From the NCBI GenBank assembly GCA_958354105.1, contig CATWVA010000014.1, positions 1 through 51,899 on the forward strand: a DNA stretch of 51,899 bases. The letters run 5' to 3'. The DNA is from an uncultured Collinsella sp. GTDB taxonomy: Bacteria; Actinomycetota; Coriobacteriia; Coriobacteriales; Coriobacteriaceae. Every line of letters begins with the position of its first letter. Position 1 is the stretch's first letter. This document shows, piece after piece, positions 1-7,484 of this stretch. The notes under the pieces were generated by a model. That model was given only the letters and a program-made list of their open reading frames with translations, did no database searches and had not been told where the DNA came from. Made by a program: the position numbers and the translations under genes.

Positions 1-1
1 C

Positions 2-67
2 AGCGGCGCCGAGGATTCCATTTCCCGTAAATGGGCCTGTGGCATCATGATTGCTCACGGGTTTTGA
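2..67 (+). CDS. possible C-terminal end of an upstream gene
   Basis: The second frame is open from the window edge to a TGA at 65-67 and would give the last 21 residues of a protein entering from the left (ending in MIAHGF). It stops 27 bases before the next start, behind which lies a strong ribosome binding site. The other two forward frames also stop within the first 50 bases, so the frame choice is weak and no family can be named. Confidence 0.25.
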   Translation, partial: SGAEDSISRKWACGIMIAHGF

Positions 68-94
68 TTATTTAACCTTAGGGAGGATGACCTT

Positions 95-1273
95 GTGTCG
101 TTAATCTTCTGCCCAGAGTGCCACGCGAAGATATCCTCGAGCGCATCAACCTGCCCGCATTGTGGCTTTACGGCGACACAAAGCGATGAGGCGGCAATCG
201 TACCGATTAGCTCTTTGTCTCCAGCAAAGCTTCCTCCTAGGGTAACGGTGCTGGAGGCGACGGTGTTCGACAATGGCATGAATCTGATACCCGCTCAAAC
301 GAACGAATCGCTCGTGAAATTCCTCTCGGACGCCGACACCATGGCTAAGTTCGCGCCAGCCATCTATGACATCATCAAGAAGCTCGCCAATCGAGGAGAC
401 ACGAAGTATGTCGCTGATTTTAGTGCGGCAGCTGAAGAGCTTATGAAGAGTGGGGAGCTGGTTTTTTCGGTCGAGAAGAAGACCGGTGACCTGCTGCCAC
501 AACTCAGGAGCGTGAAGACGGGCCAGATATACGAGAAGGCAAGGATTAAGGCCGAACAGTTTCCGCAAGATATGACGCAGTCAATCGTGGATGTGCAGAT
601 GCAAGTGATGATGGCGAACGTCATGGATGCCATCGAGGCCGTCGCCGCCAACGTTGAGGCGCTGCGCATCGAGAACCAGGCAGACCGTATCGCATTGGCC
701 GAGAGCGCCTGGCAACAACTGCAGCAGGCCATGCTCATCGAAGATTCGCGGCTGCGCGAGATCAAGATACTGGACATCGCGTCATCGGCCACGCAGGCGC
801 GCTGCACCCTGCAGGGCAACTTCCAGGCAGAACTCTCTCTGGCGATGGGCAAGCAGGGCAAGGCCAGGGACTGGGGCAAGGCAGCAAACACTGCCATGGT
901 CGACCTCACGGTGATTGCTCTTATGGCCAAGACAGAGTATGCAGCTTATCGCGTCCTTGAGGAGCCAGCAGCTGCAGATGCCGCGCTCGAACAGTTCAAG
1001 CAATTCATCCTGGAAAACAAACTCGAGCAGAAGGACACCCTGCGCTTGCTCAACTCATACAGCAAGGGCAACAGAGGCGACATAGTGAGAGGCTTCGTTC
1101 AGTTATCGGGTTCCGTTGTTGGACTGCAGATTGGGGGCCGCGAGGAGCGCGCCGGCTTGATTGAGGGCGGCGTTCTCGAATCCCTGCGGAAAGTGGCGCA
1201 AGAACCTGATGAGGTGCATCTGGTGGTTGGAGAAGATGCCCCTGAAAATCAGGCAGAAGAAGGGCAGGGGTAG
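95..1273 (+). CDS. zinc-ribbon protein of unknown function
   Basis: This 392-residue protein begins with a GTG codon preceded by GGGAGG at 81-86. Residues 6-23 form a four-cysteine zinc ribbon (CPEC ... CPHC), the type found at the N-terminus of many bacterial membrane or regulatory proteins. The remaining 360 residues are Ala/Glu/Lys-rich, predicted mainly helical, with no transmembrane segment or signal peptide visible, so a cytoplasmic protein is likely. A heptad-like stretch around residues 175-225 could be a coiled coil. The next gene starts 2 bases after its stop and also encodes a small Cys-rich protein, so the two are probably cotranscribed. I do not recognise the family of the long domain, and any function in binding nucleic acid or protein partners would be a guess. 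Confidence 0.75.
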   Translation: MSLIFCPECHAKISSSASTCPHCGFTATQSDEAAIVPISSLSPAKLPPRVTVLEATVFDNGMNLIPAQTNESLVKFLSDADTMAKFAPAIYDIIKKLANRGDTKYVADFSAAAEELMKSGELVFSVEKKTGDLLPQLRSVKTGQIYEKARIKAEQFPQDMTQSIVDVQMQVMMANVMDAIEAVAANVEALRIENQADRIALAESAWQQLQQAMLIEDSRLREIKILDIASSATQARCTLQGNFQAELSLAMGKQGKARDWGKAANTAMVDLTVIALMAKTEYAAYRVLEEPAAADAALEQFKQFILENKLEQKDTLRLLNSYSKGNRGDIVRGFVQLSGSVVGLQIGGREERAGLIEGGVLESLRKVAQEPDEVHLVVGEDAPENQAEEGQG

Positions 1274-1275
1274 AT

Positions 1276-1506
1276 ATGGCTGCTAGATGCATCGTCTGCA
1301 AGAAGGAACTGCCAGAAGGCTCTAAGCTGCCCATTTGCGAATACCACAAGGGCGTAGCCGCCGAAAAGGCCAAGCTGGCAGGCGTCGGTATGGCAGCATT
1401 AGGCGTCGGCGCACTGGTAATGGCGAAAGACACGATAGGCCCAATCGTTAAAGACAAGGCTGTGCCAGTGGCGAAGAAAGCCGTGGGTACGATTCTTAAA
1501 CACTAG
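1276..1506 (+). CDS. small zinc-finger-like protein with hydrophobic segment
   Basis: A 76-residue protein follows the zinc-ribbon gene by 2 bases. Its N-terminus carries C5, C8, C21 and H24, a plausible C-x2-C-x12-C-x2-H zinc site. Residues about 33-50 form a small Gly/Ala-rich hydrophobic stretch that could associate with a membrane, followed by a Lys-rich tail with alternating Val and Ala. The tight spacing suggests translational coupling and a shared role with the upstream protein, for instance as a membrane-recruited partner; this is inference. No known family is recognised. Its stop codon overlaps the end of the decayed reverse-strand gene described next. Confidence 0.65.
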   Translation: MAARCIVCKKELPEGSKLPICEYHKGVAAEKAKLAGVGMAALGVGALVMAKDTIGPIVKDKAVPVAKKAVGTILKH

Positions 1507-1775
1507 GCCACTGTCAAATAACCAGCCACGCTTGCCGAGTCAATCCTCATGTACGCATAGCTCGTGTTTGAGCTGCTGTACACCGTGCCGCAGCCGCCCA
1601 CGATCAGGGTGCAGTTGTAGAACGTGTACAGGCCACTCGCACCGCTCGGCAGCGCTCAGGTGGAGTCCACGTAGATCGTAACGAGGTTCCTGCAGCCAGC
1701 GAAGCAGTAGAACTAGTAGTCCATGCTCGCGATGTTCATCGCGATGTCCGAGAGGAACGTGCATGTCGTCGCGGC
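1503..1775 (-). pseudogene. remnant of a BspA-like leucine-rich repeat surface protein
   Basis: Read on the reverse strand, the sequence contains recognisable BspA/DUF285 repeat text: a segment resembling GCRNLVTIYVDST, then LPSGASGLYTFYNC, then GTVYSSSNTSYAYMRID and a terminal AGYLTVA before a TAG at 1503-1505. The frame is broken by an internal TAG (after ASMDY, at a position where repeats usually read a Met) and an internal TGA (after VDST, where a Trp is usual). No start codon or signal peptide remains. In this family such repeats are secreted, often cell-wall-anchored adhesins of mucosal bacteria. The piece is therefore the dead C-terminal end of a once longer gene whose 5' part is gone or unrecognisable in the adjoining GC-rich DNA. 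Confidence 0.7.
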
Positions 1776-2235
1776 CCCAGCCCTCGGGGAACCGCACGTG
1801 CGACCAGTCGAACCCCTAGGCCGACTTGCGCACGGGGACCCTTACCTGCCTGAGCAACCGCGCCCGCCTGGGCGCATGCACAGCAGCCTGAGCTGCAGCG
1901 TCGGGTCGGCGCTGTCCATCCGGGCGTCGCCCCGCTCGCGGGGGGCAGGTCGCCACGACCTCGTCGGTCGAGGGGTCGACCGGCGTGACGCCGAAGGCAC
2001 CCAGTCCCACGGCGACCTCGCGGCCGGCGAGCGCGGGCCCGGCGTTGTACCGGTGGGCAGCGGCAGCAACGCGGCACAGTCGTCCTCGAGCAGCCCGGGC
2101 TGCGGGATGTCCAGGCGGCAGCGGCGCCCGTCGGATAACTTGAGCGGCTCGGCGAGCGGCTGCTCGTCGAGCCCGGCGACGTCGTGGAAGGACGGCACGG
2201 GCACGGTTCATTCGTCTGGCAGCGGTTAACAAGTA
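1776..2235 (-). pseudogene. decayed GC-rich coding remnant, family unknown
   Basis: This stretch is markedly richer in G and C than its neighbours and has no intact gene. On the reverse strand, protein-like text moves between frames: VPSFHDVAGLDEQPLAEPLK, then AGREVAVGLGAFGVTPVD and DPSTDEVVATCPP in another frame, then DSADPTLQLRLLCMR and a FDWSHVRFPEGW segment. That pattern implies several frameshifts and one in-frame TAG. The FDWSHV piece leads directly into the BspA-like remnant, so both could be parts of one ruined gene, or two fused fragments. I cannot assign the GC-rich part to a family. Its composition suggests DNA of separate origin. Confidence 0.4.
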
Positions 2236-2254
2236 GCAGGAACCTCATCGCCCC

Positions 2255-4051
2255 CTACAGCCGTTGGCACACTGCGGCCACACGCTGCCCGTCAAAGCCA
2301 AAGCCCCAGCGCATGCGTCCAATGGCGGGGCGTGGCACACGGATTTCGTCGATGCCGTCGCGCTCTATGTCGAGCAGCGCCTGCACGGCCAGCAATTCCA
2401 GGCCCAGCGCATCCACACCGGGGTCATACATCATGTTGATCGTTATCAGCGGACGTTCATCGAGCATACCGATCGTATCTGCTACGTCGAACACAGCGCC
2501 CGTAGGAAAAACCTGGATGTCCCAGCGACCCGCGCCACACTTTCGCCTCGAAGCAGGATTGGCATAGCCCGGCAATCCAAAGCAGAGTCCTTGCAAGAGT
2601 AGGTGATATGGCAGCGGAGCATCTGGGTCGGTCGCACCGATTCCCGCATCTCCCAAGATGCGGCTTAGCGCCCGCCTCACGGTATCCTCGTTCCCATGGC
2701 ACAGCCCGTCGCGAAACGCATCGACGTCTCGAATGTCTTCGGCAGCGCACTCAAAACACTCAATAATCACTAGACGCAAGGCCTGGCGAAGCTCGTTATT
2801 GGGCAATCGCAAAGCACGGAGGCGATCGCCATGCTCTGGCTCCTCAGTCATATCCGTCGTGAGAAAACCGGACAGATACAGCGCTGTCCACATGCCATCG
2901 TCAGGCGAGACATCTGGCTCTGCAGTGCCCAAACAAAGCGGGACCTCAGCGCACCCATGGGCCTCGAGCAAATCAAACAAGACCGAAAGGCGGTCGAGAT
3001 TCCACCCGGCAACTACCCTACTCAGGCAATCGGCATATCCATACAGATCGGCACGCACAGGCGCCGTGCAGCCTCGGCCCAGAAAACCGATCACACGCTC
3101 TGGACTCGAGCAATAGGCCCTGCCAAACCGATACCCCTCGAGCCATTCACGCGCATCATCCAGGTATTCCTCGCGCCCAGCATGATTCAATAGAGCCTCG
3201 ACCTCGGCATCCGAAAAACCGAAACATCGGTCACACCACGCCGACAGCGGCGTCGTCAGACAATACGAGCAGCCGCGCGAAGAAAGCGCCACTTCGGCAG
3301 GACTGGGACGCTCCCCCATCAGACACGTCAGCCGCAACGAATCACGCGCAGTGGCAATGGCGTCGAACAGCACACGGTCAAGTAGTTCTGCCGGATCGGC
3401 GTCGGAAGCGCCCCTCGCGCTCGCACGGCGAGACCACGCCGCATCGTACCCATCAACGAGCAATACAACCTGCTCATCGCAGGCAATCTCCAGCAGCTCT
3501 ATGAGTACACCGAGCACCGAGTCAACCTCGTCCGCGCTCGCCACGCCACGCGCGACACGTTCGATGTGACGCACCTTATCTCGAGCTAAATCCGGAGCCT
3601 CCAAGAGCGCCAACAAGCGAGCGCACTCGCCCGAAAGGGCATCGCGCACGACGCCGGCAACAGCGGGGCCACACCTCGCAGCGCCAGAAAAGTCCAGCGA
3701 TATCACCGGATAGCAAGCATACTCATCCCGATAGCGCCCGCCGTTCGCATCCCAAATCTGAGCATCGGCAAACGAGATCCGACCGGCGCGACCGACCGCC
3801 GGACGCTCCAGAAAAGCCCTGAGCATCGACAAGTTCATGCTCTTGCCAAAACCCTCGGGTCGACAGCACACCACAACGGACGCGTCGCAGTCCAACACAT
3901 CAGCAATAAACATGGTCTTGTCAACCAGCATGCAGCAACCAAGGGCCTCCGCATAGTCGTGCATGCCAATGGGCAAAACCGCATCGTCGGCACAGCCGAT
4001 CAAGCGCACGCCAAAGCCAGCAGCACAATCAACATTTGCCTGTTCAGACAC
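2255..4051 (-). CDS. AAA-ATPase-like protein with degenerate PD-(D/E)XK-type C-terminus
   Basis: I chose the GTG at 4051, 9 bases after an AGGGGG site at 4061-4066, giving 598 residues; the frame stays open upstream to 4183 without a better site. The N-terminal half matches the AAA-ATPase-like family seen beside PD-(D/E)XK nuclease domains in gut anaerobes: a VDKTMFI segment, a P-loop reading RPEGFGKS (family norm RPRRFGKS), and a Walker B-like VVLLVDGYD. The family usually has LIDEYD here, so the acidic catalytic residue is replaced by Gly. The C-terminal domain keeps the GRWDI strand, but the strand that normally reads E-F-K reads TINMM, so the nuclease Glu/Lys pair is missing. The protein probably binds nucleotide poorly or not at all and is unlikely to cut DNA. 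The biological role of the family is unknown. Confidence 0.7.
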   Translation of the reverse strand: MSEQANVDCAAGFGVRLIGCADDAVLPIGMHDYAEALGCCMLVDKTMFIADVLDCDASVVVCCRPEGFGKSMNLSMLRAFLERPAVGRAGRISFADAQIWDANGGRYRDEYACYPVISLDFSGAARCGPAVAGVVRDALSGECARLLALLEAPDLARDKVRHIERVARGVASADEVDSVLGVLIELLEIACDEQVVLLVDGYDAAWSRRASARGASDADPAELLDRVLFDAIATARDSLRLTCLMGERPSPAEVALSSRGCSYCLTTPLSAWCDRCFGFSDAEVEALLNHAGREEYLDDAREWLEGYRFGRAYCSSPERVIGFLGRGCTAPVRADLYGYADCLSRVVAGWNLDRLSVLFDLLEAHGCAEVPLCLGTAEPDVSPDDGMWTALYLSGFLTTDMTEEPEHGDRLRALRLPNNELRQALRLVIIECFECAAEDIRDVDAFRDGLCHGNEDTVRRALSRILGDAGIGATDPDAPLPYHLLLQGLCFGLPGYANPASRRKCGAGRWDIQVFPTGAVFDVADTIGMLDERPLITINMMYDPGVDALGLELLAVQALLDIERDGIDEIRVPRPAIGRMRWGFGFDGQRVAAVCQRL

Positions 4052-4186
4052 CAAAACGTTCCCCCTAAATCGCAGCACGATGCCAATTGTAATGACCGCA
4101 TCGCATGTACCGATGACGCCGCGCAAACATATCGGGCAACGGTAGCAACAAGAGGTGTGAGGGGGCACAACTAATCGTTGCACAAC

Positions 4187-4224
4187 AAAACGGGGCCCGA
4201 CGCATTCGCACCGGACCCCGTTCC
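4187..4224 (-). terminator. intrinsic terminator of the surface-protein gene
   Basis: Reverse-strand arms AACGGGGTCCG (4222-4212) and CGGGCCCCGTT (4199-4189) pair around a 12-base loop and are followed by TTTTGTTG. It lies 32 bases after the stop of the surface-protein gene at 4254. One G-T or mismatch position in the stem does not weaken it much. Confidence 0.75.
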
Positions 4225-4253
4225 AACTCTTTAGTTATCTAGCAACCAAGAGG

Positions 4254-5999
4254 CTACTCCTCCGAGCCGTCCTCCCCAGAAGCTTTCTTCTGCTGATCGA
4301 GCTTATGCTTACCACTTACGATAGACGTAGCGCCCAGTGTGGCCAAGCTTGCACTGGCAAGGCTCGCCATAACGATAAGGTCGCCCGTCTTGGGCATGTT
4401 ACCGCCAGATGACTTGGTCGTTGTAGTCATCGTGGTTGTAGTGGTCACCGTTTTGGAGTCATTTTGCTCCTGGACCTGGTCATCGGTGTTGCCCTTACTG
4501 CTGTCCTCGCCCTGCCGCTTTCCGTCCCCGGTCTTGTCCTTGTTCTCGTCCTTCTCATCAGAGCTAGAACCCTTATCGGATTCGGTCTTCTCAGAAGCCT
4601 TGTCCTTGGAGTCGCCCTTTGCGGCCTCGGACTTTTCCGTGGAAACCTGATCAGAGTTGTCCTTGTTCTGGGTCGAGCCGTTATTGACACCAGCCATCAG
4701 CGAAGAGCCCAGCGTAGAACCAAGCTGCACGGAGAAAGAAGGCTTCTTGTCCGGCGAAGCAACGGGAGCGTCCGGCGCCTTATTCGAGTCGTCCTTGGAA
4801 GCATCGGAATCAGGAGTTGCGTCAGAGCCGGAGCCGTTGTTAGAGCCGGTGTCAACGGACGAATCGCTCGAACCGGTGGATGAGTTAGAGGTGCCAGCGT
4901 CGGTCGAACCAGAAGCGTCGCTGTCCGTATTGCCGGCAGAGCTTGAAGACGAATCGCCCGCAGCAGAGCCATTCGAAGTAGAGCCGTCGTTGGTAGTGCC
5001 ACCAGCAGAGCCATTACCGTCAGTATCGGTCGAGGGCGCATCCATCCTGTCATCGTTGGCATCGTCACTCGAGTCGTCATTCGAATCAGGTGTCGGCGAG
5101 GGCGCCGGTGTGGGCTCGGGCTGCACGGGCGTCGCGGCGGCAGCCTCGTCCTCAGCGATATAAACCAAGCAGTCCTTTAGCTCATTGCGGTAGCGGTTCT
5201 TCCAGCCCTCGTGGTACTGGGGCTGGCTTGCATACTTGGTCGCCACGTTATTGACCACGCTGTTGGAAAGCGCCGTCACAAACTCGCGGTCGGACATATC
5301 GTTGGAAAGATTCGCCCAGCGGAAAAAGTCCCTGCAGCCACCGGTGCCGCACATGTTGGTAATGCTCCACACCATGCCCTTGACGCAATCGGCGCGGCCC
5401 GAAATATCAATACCCAGGCCGCTCTTGAGCCACGCCTCGGTCACCGCATAGTACGAGTTGTACGCATAGGCATCTTGAAGTGCTGAGAACTCAACAGGAT
5501 CGGTGTTATACGCACCTTGGAAGGCATCCTGAGCGATATGGCCCAACTCGGTGAGCTGGCCGTTCTCGTACATGGCATTGCTCGTGTTGGAAATCTCGCT
5601 GCCGCGATCAATCGCATCCTTGAGCATGCTGTATTTTTCGGGGCTGTAGTTGTAGACCTGCTTCATAAACGGAATGAGCGACCAACGACGGTCGAACTGG
5701 TAATAGCCCAGCGCGTTGTAGCCGTCACCATACGAAAAGCCCTGGTTATAGTTGCCATGGCTCTCATATTTGGTGAAGTACTTCATCTCGGGAGTCACGT
5801 TGACAAACGAAACGCCCTGAACCGACCTCAGCACGCCCGAGAAGGACTGCTGGGTGTAAAGGCCCTTATCGATATCGGTGGCATCCGAGGCAACGCCCGG
5901 CGTGGGCTCCTCGGCAGCGGCGGATGCCGGCGCGGAAACGGCGCCAAACGAAAGCGCCAGCGTCAGGCCCGCGACAATAGCAGAATACTTAGGCTGCAT
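4254..5999 (-). CDS. sortase-anchored secreted protein with lysozyme-like domain
   Basis: The 581-residue product has a signal peptide (Lys near the start, hydrophobic segment about 8-22, ASA-type cleavage near residue 27). Residues about 65-285 form a globular domain: a KYESHGNYNQG motif with a likely catalytic Glu, GYNALGYYQFD, and a Cys-containing VKGMVWSITNMCGTGGC segment. This resembles peptidoglycan-degrading domains of the lysozyme superfamily found at the C-terminus of VgrG3-type proteins and in Gram-positive enzymes. Residues about 290-530 are a disordered Ser/Asp/Gly/Asn/Lys-rich wall-spanning linker. The C-terminus has MPKTG (an LPXTG variant), a hydrophobic helix and a charged tail, so sortase anchoring is expected. 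Start: ATG at 5999 with GGGAGGAT just upstream. Hydrolase activity is inferred, not proven; an adhesin or remodelling role is possible. Confidence 0.8.
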   Translation of the reverse strand: MQPKYSAIVAGLTLALSFGAVSAPASAAAEEPTPGVASDATDIDKGLYTQQSFSGVLRSVQGVSFVNVTPEMKYFTKYESHGNYNQGFSYGDGYNALGYYQFDRRWSLIPFMKQVYNYSPEKYSMLKDAIDRGSEISNTSNAMYENGQLTELGHIAQDAFQGAYNTDPVEFSALQDAYAYNSYYAVTEAWLKSGLGIDISGRADCVKGMVWSITNMCGTGGCRDFFRWANLSNDMSDREFVTALSNSVVNNVATKYASQPQYHEGWKNRYRNELKDCLVYIAEDEAAAATPVQPEPTPAPSPTPDSNDDSSDDANDDRMDAPSTDTDGNGSAGGTTNDGSTSNGSAAGDSSSSSAGNTDSDASGSTDAGTSNSSTGSSDSSVDTGSNNGSGSDATPDSDASKDDSNKAPDAPVASPDKKPSFSVQLGSTLGSSLMAGVNNGSTQNKDNSDQVSTEKSEAAKGDSKDKASEKTESDKGSSSDEKDENKDKTGDGKRQGEDSSKGNTDDQVQEQNDSKTVTTTTTMTTTTKSSGGNMPKTGDLIVMASLASASLATLGATSIVSGKHKLDQQKKASGEDGSEE

Positions 6000-6069
6000 A
6001 AGATCCTCCCTGCATTGGTGTAGTTAAAGTGCGGTTTGCAAAGATAGAGTTAAGTATTGCAGCTCACCC

Positions 6070-6085
6070 GTTGTTGCACAACAAC
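6070..6085. repeat. palindrome upstream of the surface-protein gene
   Basis: GTTGTTGCACAACAAC is a perfect 16-base palindrome about 70 bases upstream of the surface-protein start. Its 12-base core GTTGCACAACAA recurs at about 4177-4188, just past the terminator of the same gene. It could be a regulator's operator; no adjacent regulator is visible. Confidence 0.4.
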
Positions 6086-6127
6086 CCCTCGGTAAACGGC
6101 AACAACCCTCCGCGAAATCGTAAGGAA

Positions 6128-6547
6128 TTAAACAAACTGGTCGTCGGGAGCCAGCAGAAGCTCGCCGTAACGCTCCATCAACCCGTCTCTCAACTGACAG
6201 AAAGCGGGAATATAGACGTTCAAGATGCGCTGAATCAAATCTTGAGCGAGCTTATTGTCATAGATATGGACGTTCGTATTGCGGTCTCTGAGCATATCTA
6301 ACCAGGCCGCCTCATCAATAAAGTCGTAGAATCGGTAGGCCTCCTTCAAGATGGCACGAGGAGACCCCGACGCGGCAAGCGTGGCACCCTCATACTCGAG
6401 CAGACGCTTAAGGAGCTTCCAGCTCAGTTCAAATTGAAGATTGAACTTATTAATCAAACCACTCTGAACAAAATCATTGTTGAGATCCTGATTGGGCGCA
6501 TCCTCAAGATTCGCCAAGGCGCTGACAAAGTTCTCATATTTTTTCAT
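6128..6547 (-). CDS. hepT: HepT-type HEPN toxin / nucleotidyltransferase substrate-binding protein
   Basis: The 139-residue helical protein belongs to the HI0074-like HEPN group. It carries the HEPN ribonuclease signature R-x4-H-x-Y as R89, H94 and Y96 (RNTNVHIY), so the active site looks intact. It overlaps the upstream nucleotidyltransferase gene by 14 bases, the arrangement of HEPN/MNT toxin-antitoxin modules. In characterised systems the HEPN protein is the toxin (an RNase or tRNA-acting enzyme) and the nucleotidyltransferase silences it by AMPylating the Tyr of this motif. The gene order here (MNT first, HEPN second) matches. Cellular target is unknown. Confidence 0.85.
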   Translation of the reverse strand: MKKYENFVSALANLEDAPNQDLNNDFVQSGLINKFNLQFELSWKLLKRLLEYEGATLAASGSPRAILKEAYRFYDFIDEAAWLDMLRDRNTNVHIYDNKLAQDLIQRILNVYIPAFCQLRDGLMERYGELLLAPDDQFV

Positions 6548-6821
6548 ACAGAATCACACCATCCCTGGCAATTTCATCGAGCAATTGACGCGATAAGGAC
6601 TCGTCGAGATTGACGACATCTACATCTAAAAGAGTATCAAGATGTTCCTCGATCAAATATGAGAAACGGCCGAAATCCCGGCAACCTGCTACGGCGATGT
6701 CAATATCGCTCTTGGGCAAGTTGTCGCCTCGAGCACGAGAACCAAACAACACGACCGTCTCGGCGTCACATTCCCGAGCAAAAACTTCGATTTGCTTATA
6801 CACCTTGTCGAGAGATGCCAT
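6534..6821 (-). CDS. mntA: MntA-type minimal nucleotidyltransferase antitoxin
   Basis: The 95-residue protein has the complete minimal nucleotidyltransferase signature GS-x10-D-x-D: G27, S28, D39 and D41 (VVLFGSRARGD ... SDIDIAV), plus a third acidic strand LLDVDVV (D66/D68). In HEPN/MNT modules this enzyme transfers AMP from ATP to the toxin and neutralises it. It is the first gene of a two-gene operon with the HEPN partner, whose start lies inside its last codons, so the proteins are made together. The Rrf2 regulator lies 8 bases upstream in the same direction, so transcription may be shared with it. Confidence 0.85.
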   Translation of the reverse strand: MASLDKVYKQIEVFARECDAETVVLFGSRARGDNLPKSDIDIAVAGCRDFGRFSYLIEEHLDTLLDVDVVNLDESLSRQLLDEIARDGVILYEKI

Positions 6822-6829
6822 TTGCAGCC

Positions 6830-7261
6830 CTACAGCTTAATGTCAAAGTTGATCTCGGGGACGGCGGCCAGGTCGGCCAACGTCACGCCGTCGACGTACT
6901 TTTCGATCACGTCATCCAGACCACGCCAAAACTTGACGGTCGAGCAAAGATCGCTGCGGGTGCAGCTGTTGTCGATGCCGTCGCACGCCACGGGCGCTGT
7001 GCTGCCCTCGACAGCGCGCAGGATGTCGCCAGCACGCACCTCGGCCGGGTCCTTGGCCATCATGTAGCCGCCGCCCTTACCGCGCACGCTCTTAAGCAAG
7101 CCAGCCTTCATAAGCGGACGCACCAGCTGCTCCAAATACTTTTGCGAGATATGCTCGCGGTCGGCAACCTCGCGCAGAGCAATCTTGCCCTCGGCGTCAC
7201 CGAGCGCCGCGATATAGATCATCAGCCGGAGGGCATAGCGGCCCTTAGAAGAAATGAGCAT
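6830..7261 (-). CDS. Rrf2-family Fe-S-sensing regulator (IscR/SufR-like)
   Basis: Starting at the ATG at 7261 behind GGGAGGG, the protein is 143 residues. It has the Rrf2 winged helix at the N-terminus (GRYALRLMIYIA, then HISQKYLEQLVRPL as recognition region and VRGKGGGY as the wing). Three cysteines (VAC, NSC, DLC; spacing 6 and 5) match the positions that ligate an Fe-S cluster in IscR. It is divergent from sufC, and half-sites of the IscR type stand between the two, so it most likely represses the suf operon when Fe-S supply is sufficient. Alternative: a NsrR-like nitric-oxide sensor, but the neighbourhood favours Fe-S homeostasis. Confidence 0.85.
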   Translation of the reverse strand: MLISSKGRYALRLMIYIAALGDAEGKIALREVADREHISQKYLEQLVRPLMKAGLLKSVRGKGGGYMMAKDPAEVRAGDILRAVEGSTAPVACDGIDNSCTRSDLCSTVKFWRGLDDVIEKYVDGVTLADLAAVPEINFDIKL

Positions 7262-7281
7262 ACCTACCCTCCCGTTGTTCC

Positions 7282-7312
7282 TGGGACAAAACCACCAGGG
7301 GCATTTGTCCCA
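7282..7312. promoter_or_regulatory. inverted repeat in the leader of the Rrf2 gene
   Basis: TGGGACAAA (7282-7290) and TTTGTCCCA (7304-7312) form a 9-base inverted repeat about 20 bases upstream of the Rrf2 start codon. It could be an autoregulatory operator or an mRNA hairpin near the ribosome binding site. Its loop (ACCACCAGGGGCA) shares words with the dispersed palindromes elsewhere in the window, so a repeat origin is also possible. Confidence 0.4.
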
Positions 7313-7361
7313 AATCTTATGCAAGCGGGGCAAACAAACCTGATTATTATGTCCCGCATCT

Positions 7362-7424
7362 AAAAAGTCGAGTGGATTAGTCGGGTTTTCCCTTGACTAA
7401 CGCCGAACCCATAGTAACTTTATT
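7362..7424 (+). promoter_or_regulatory. suf operon promoter with IscR-type half-sites
   Basis: A promoter can be read as TTGACT (7393-7398), 16 bases, TAACTT (7415-7420), about 65 bases before the sufC start. Three GACT/AGTC half-sites cluster here: AAAAGTCGAGT around 7366, ATTAGTCGGGT around 7379 (13 bases apart, same orientation) and CTTGACTAAC at 7393 in opposite orientation, overlapping the -35 box. The half-sites resemble one arm of the IscR type 1 site (AGTCRRGT). Binding by the divergent Rrf2 protein would block RNA polymerase. The assignment is from pattern only. Confidence 0.6.
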
Positions 7425-7484
7425 CCGAGAAGATTCCTAGGGTTTAGTACACCTATGAGTACACCATATACAGAGAGGGACAGC

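Noticed and set aside
1503..2235. A live prophage tail or adhesin gene
   Set aside because: In-frame stops and frameshifts, no start, and no other phage genes in the window.
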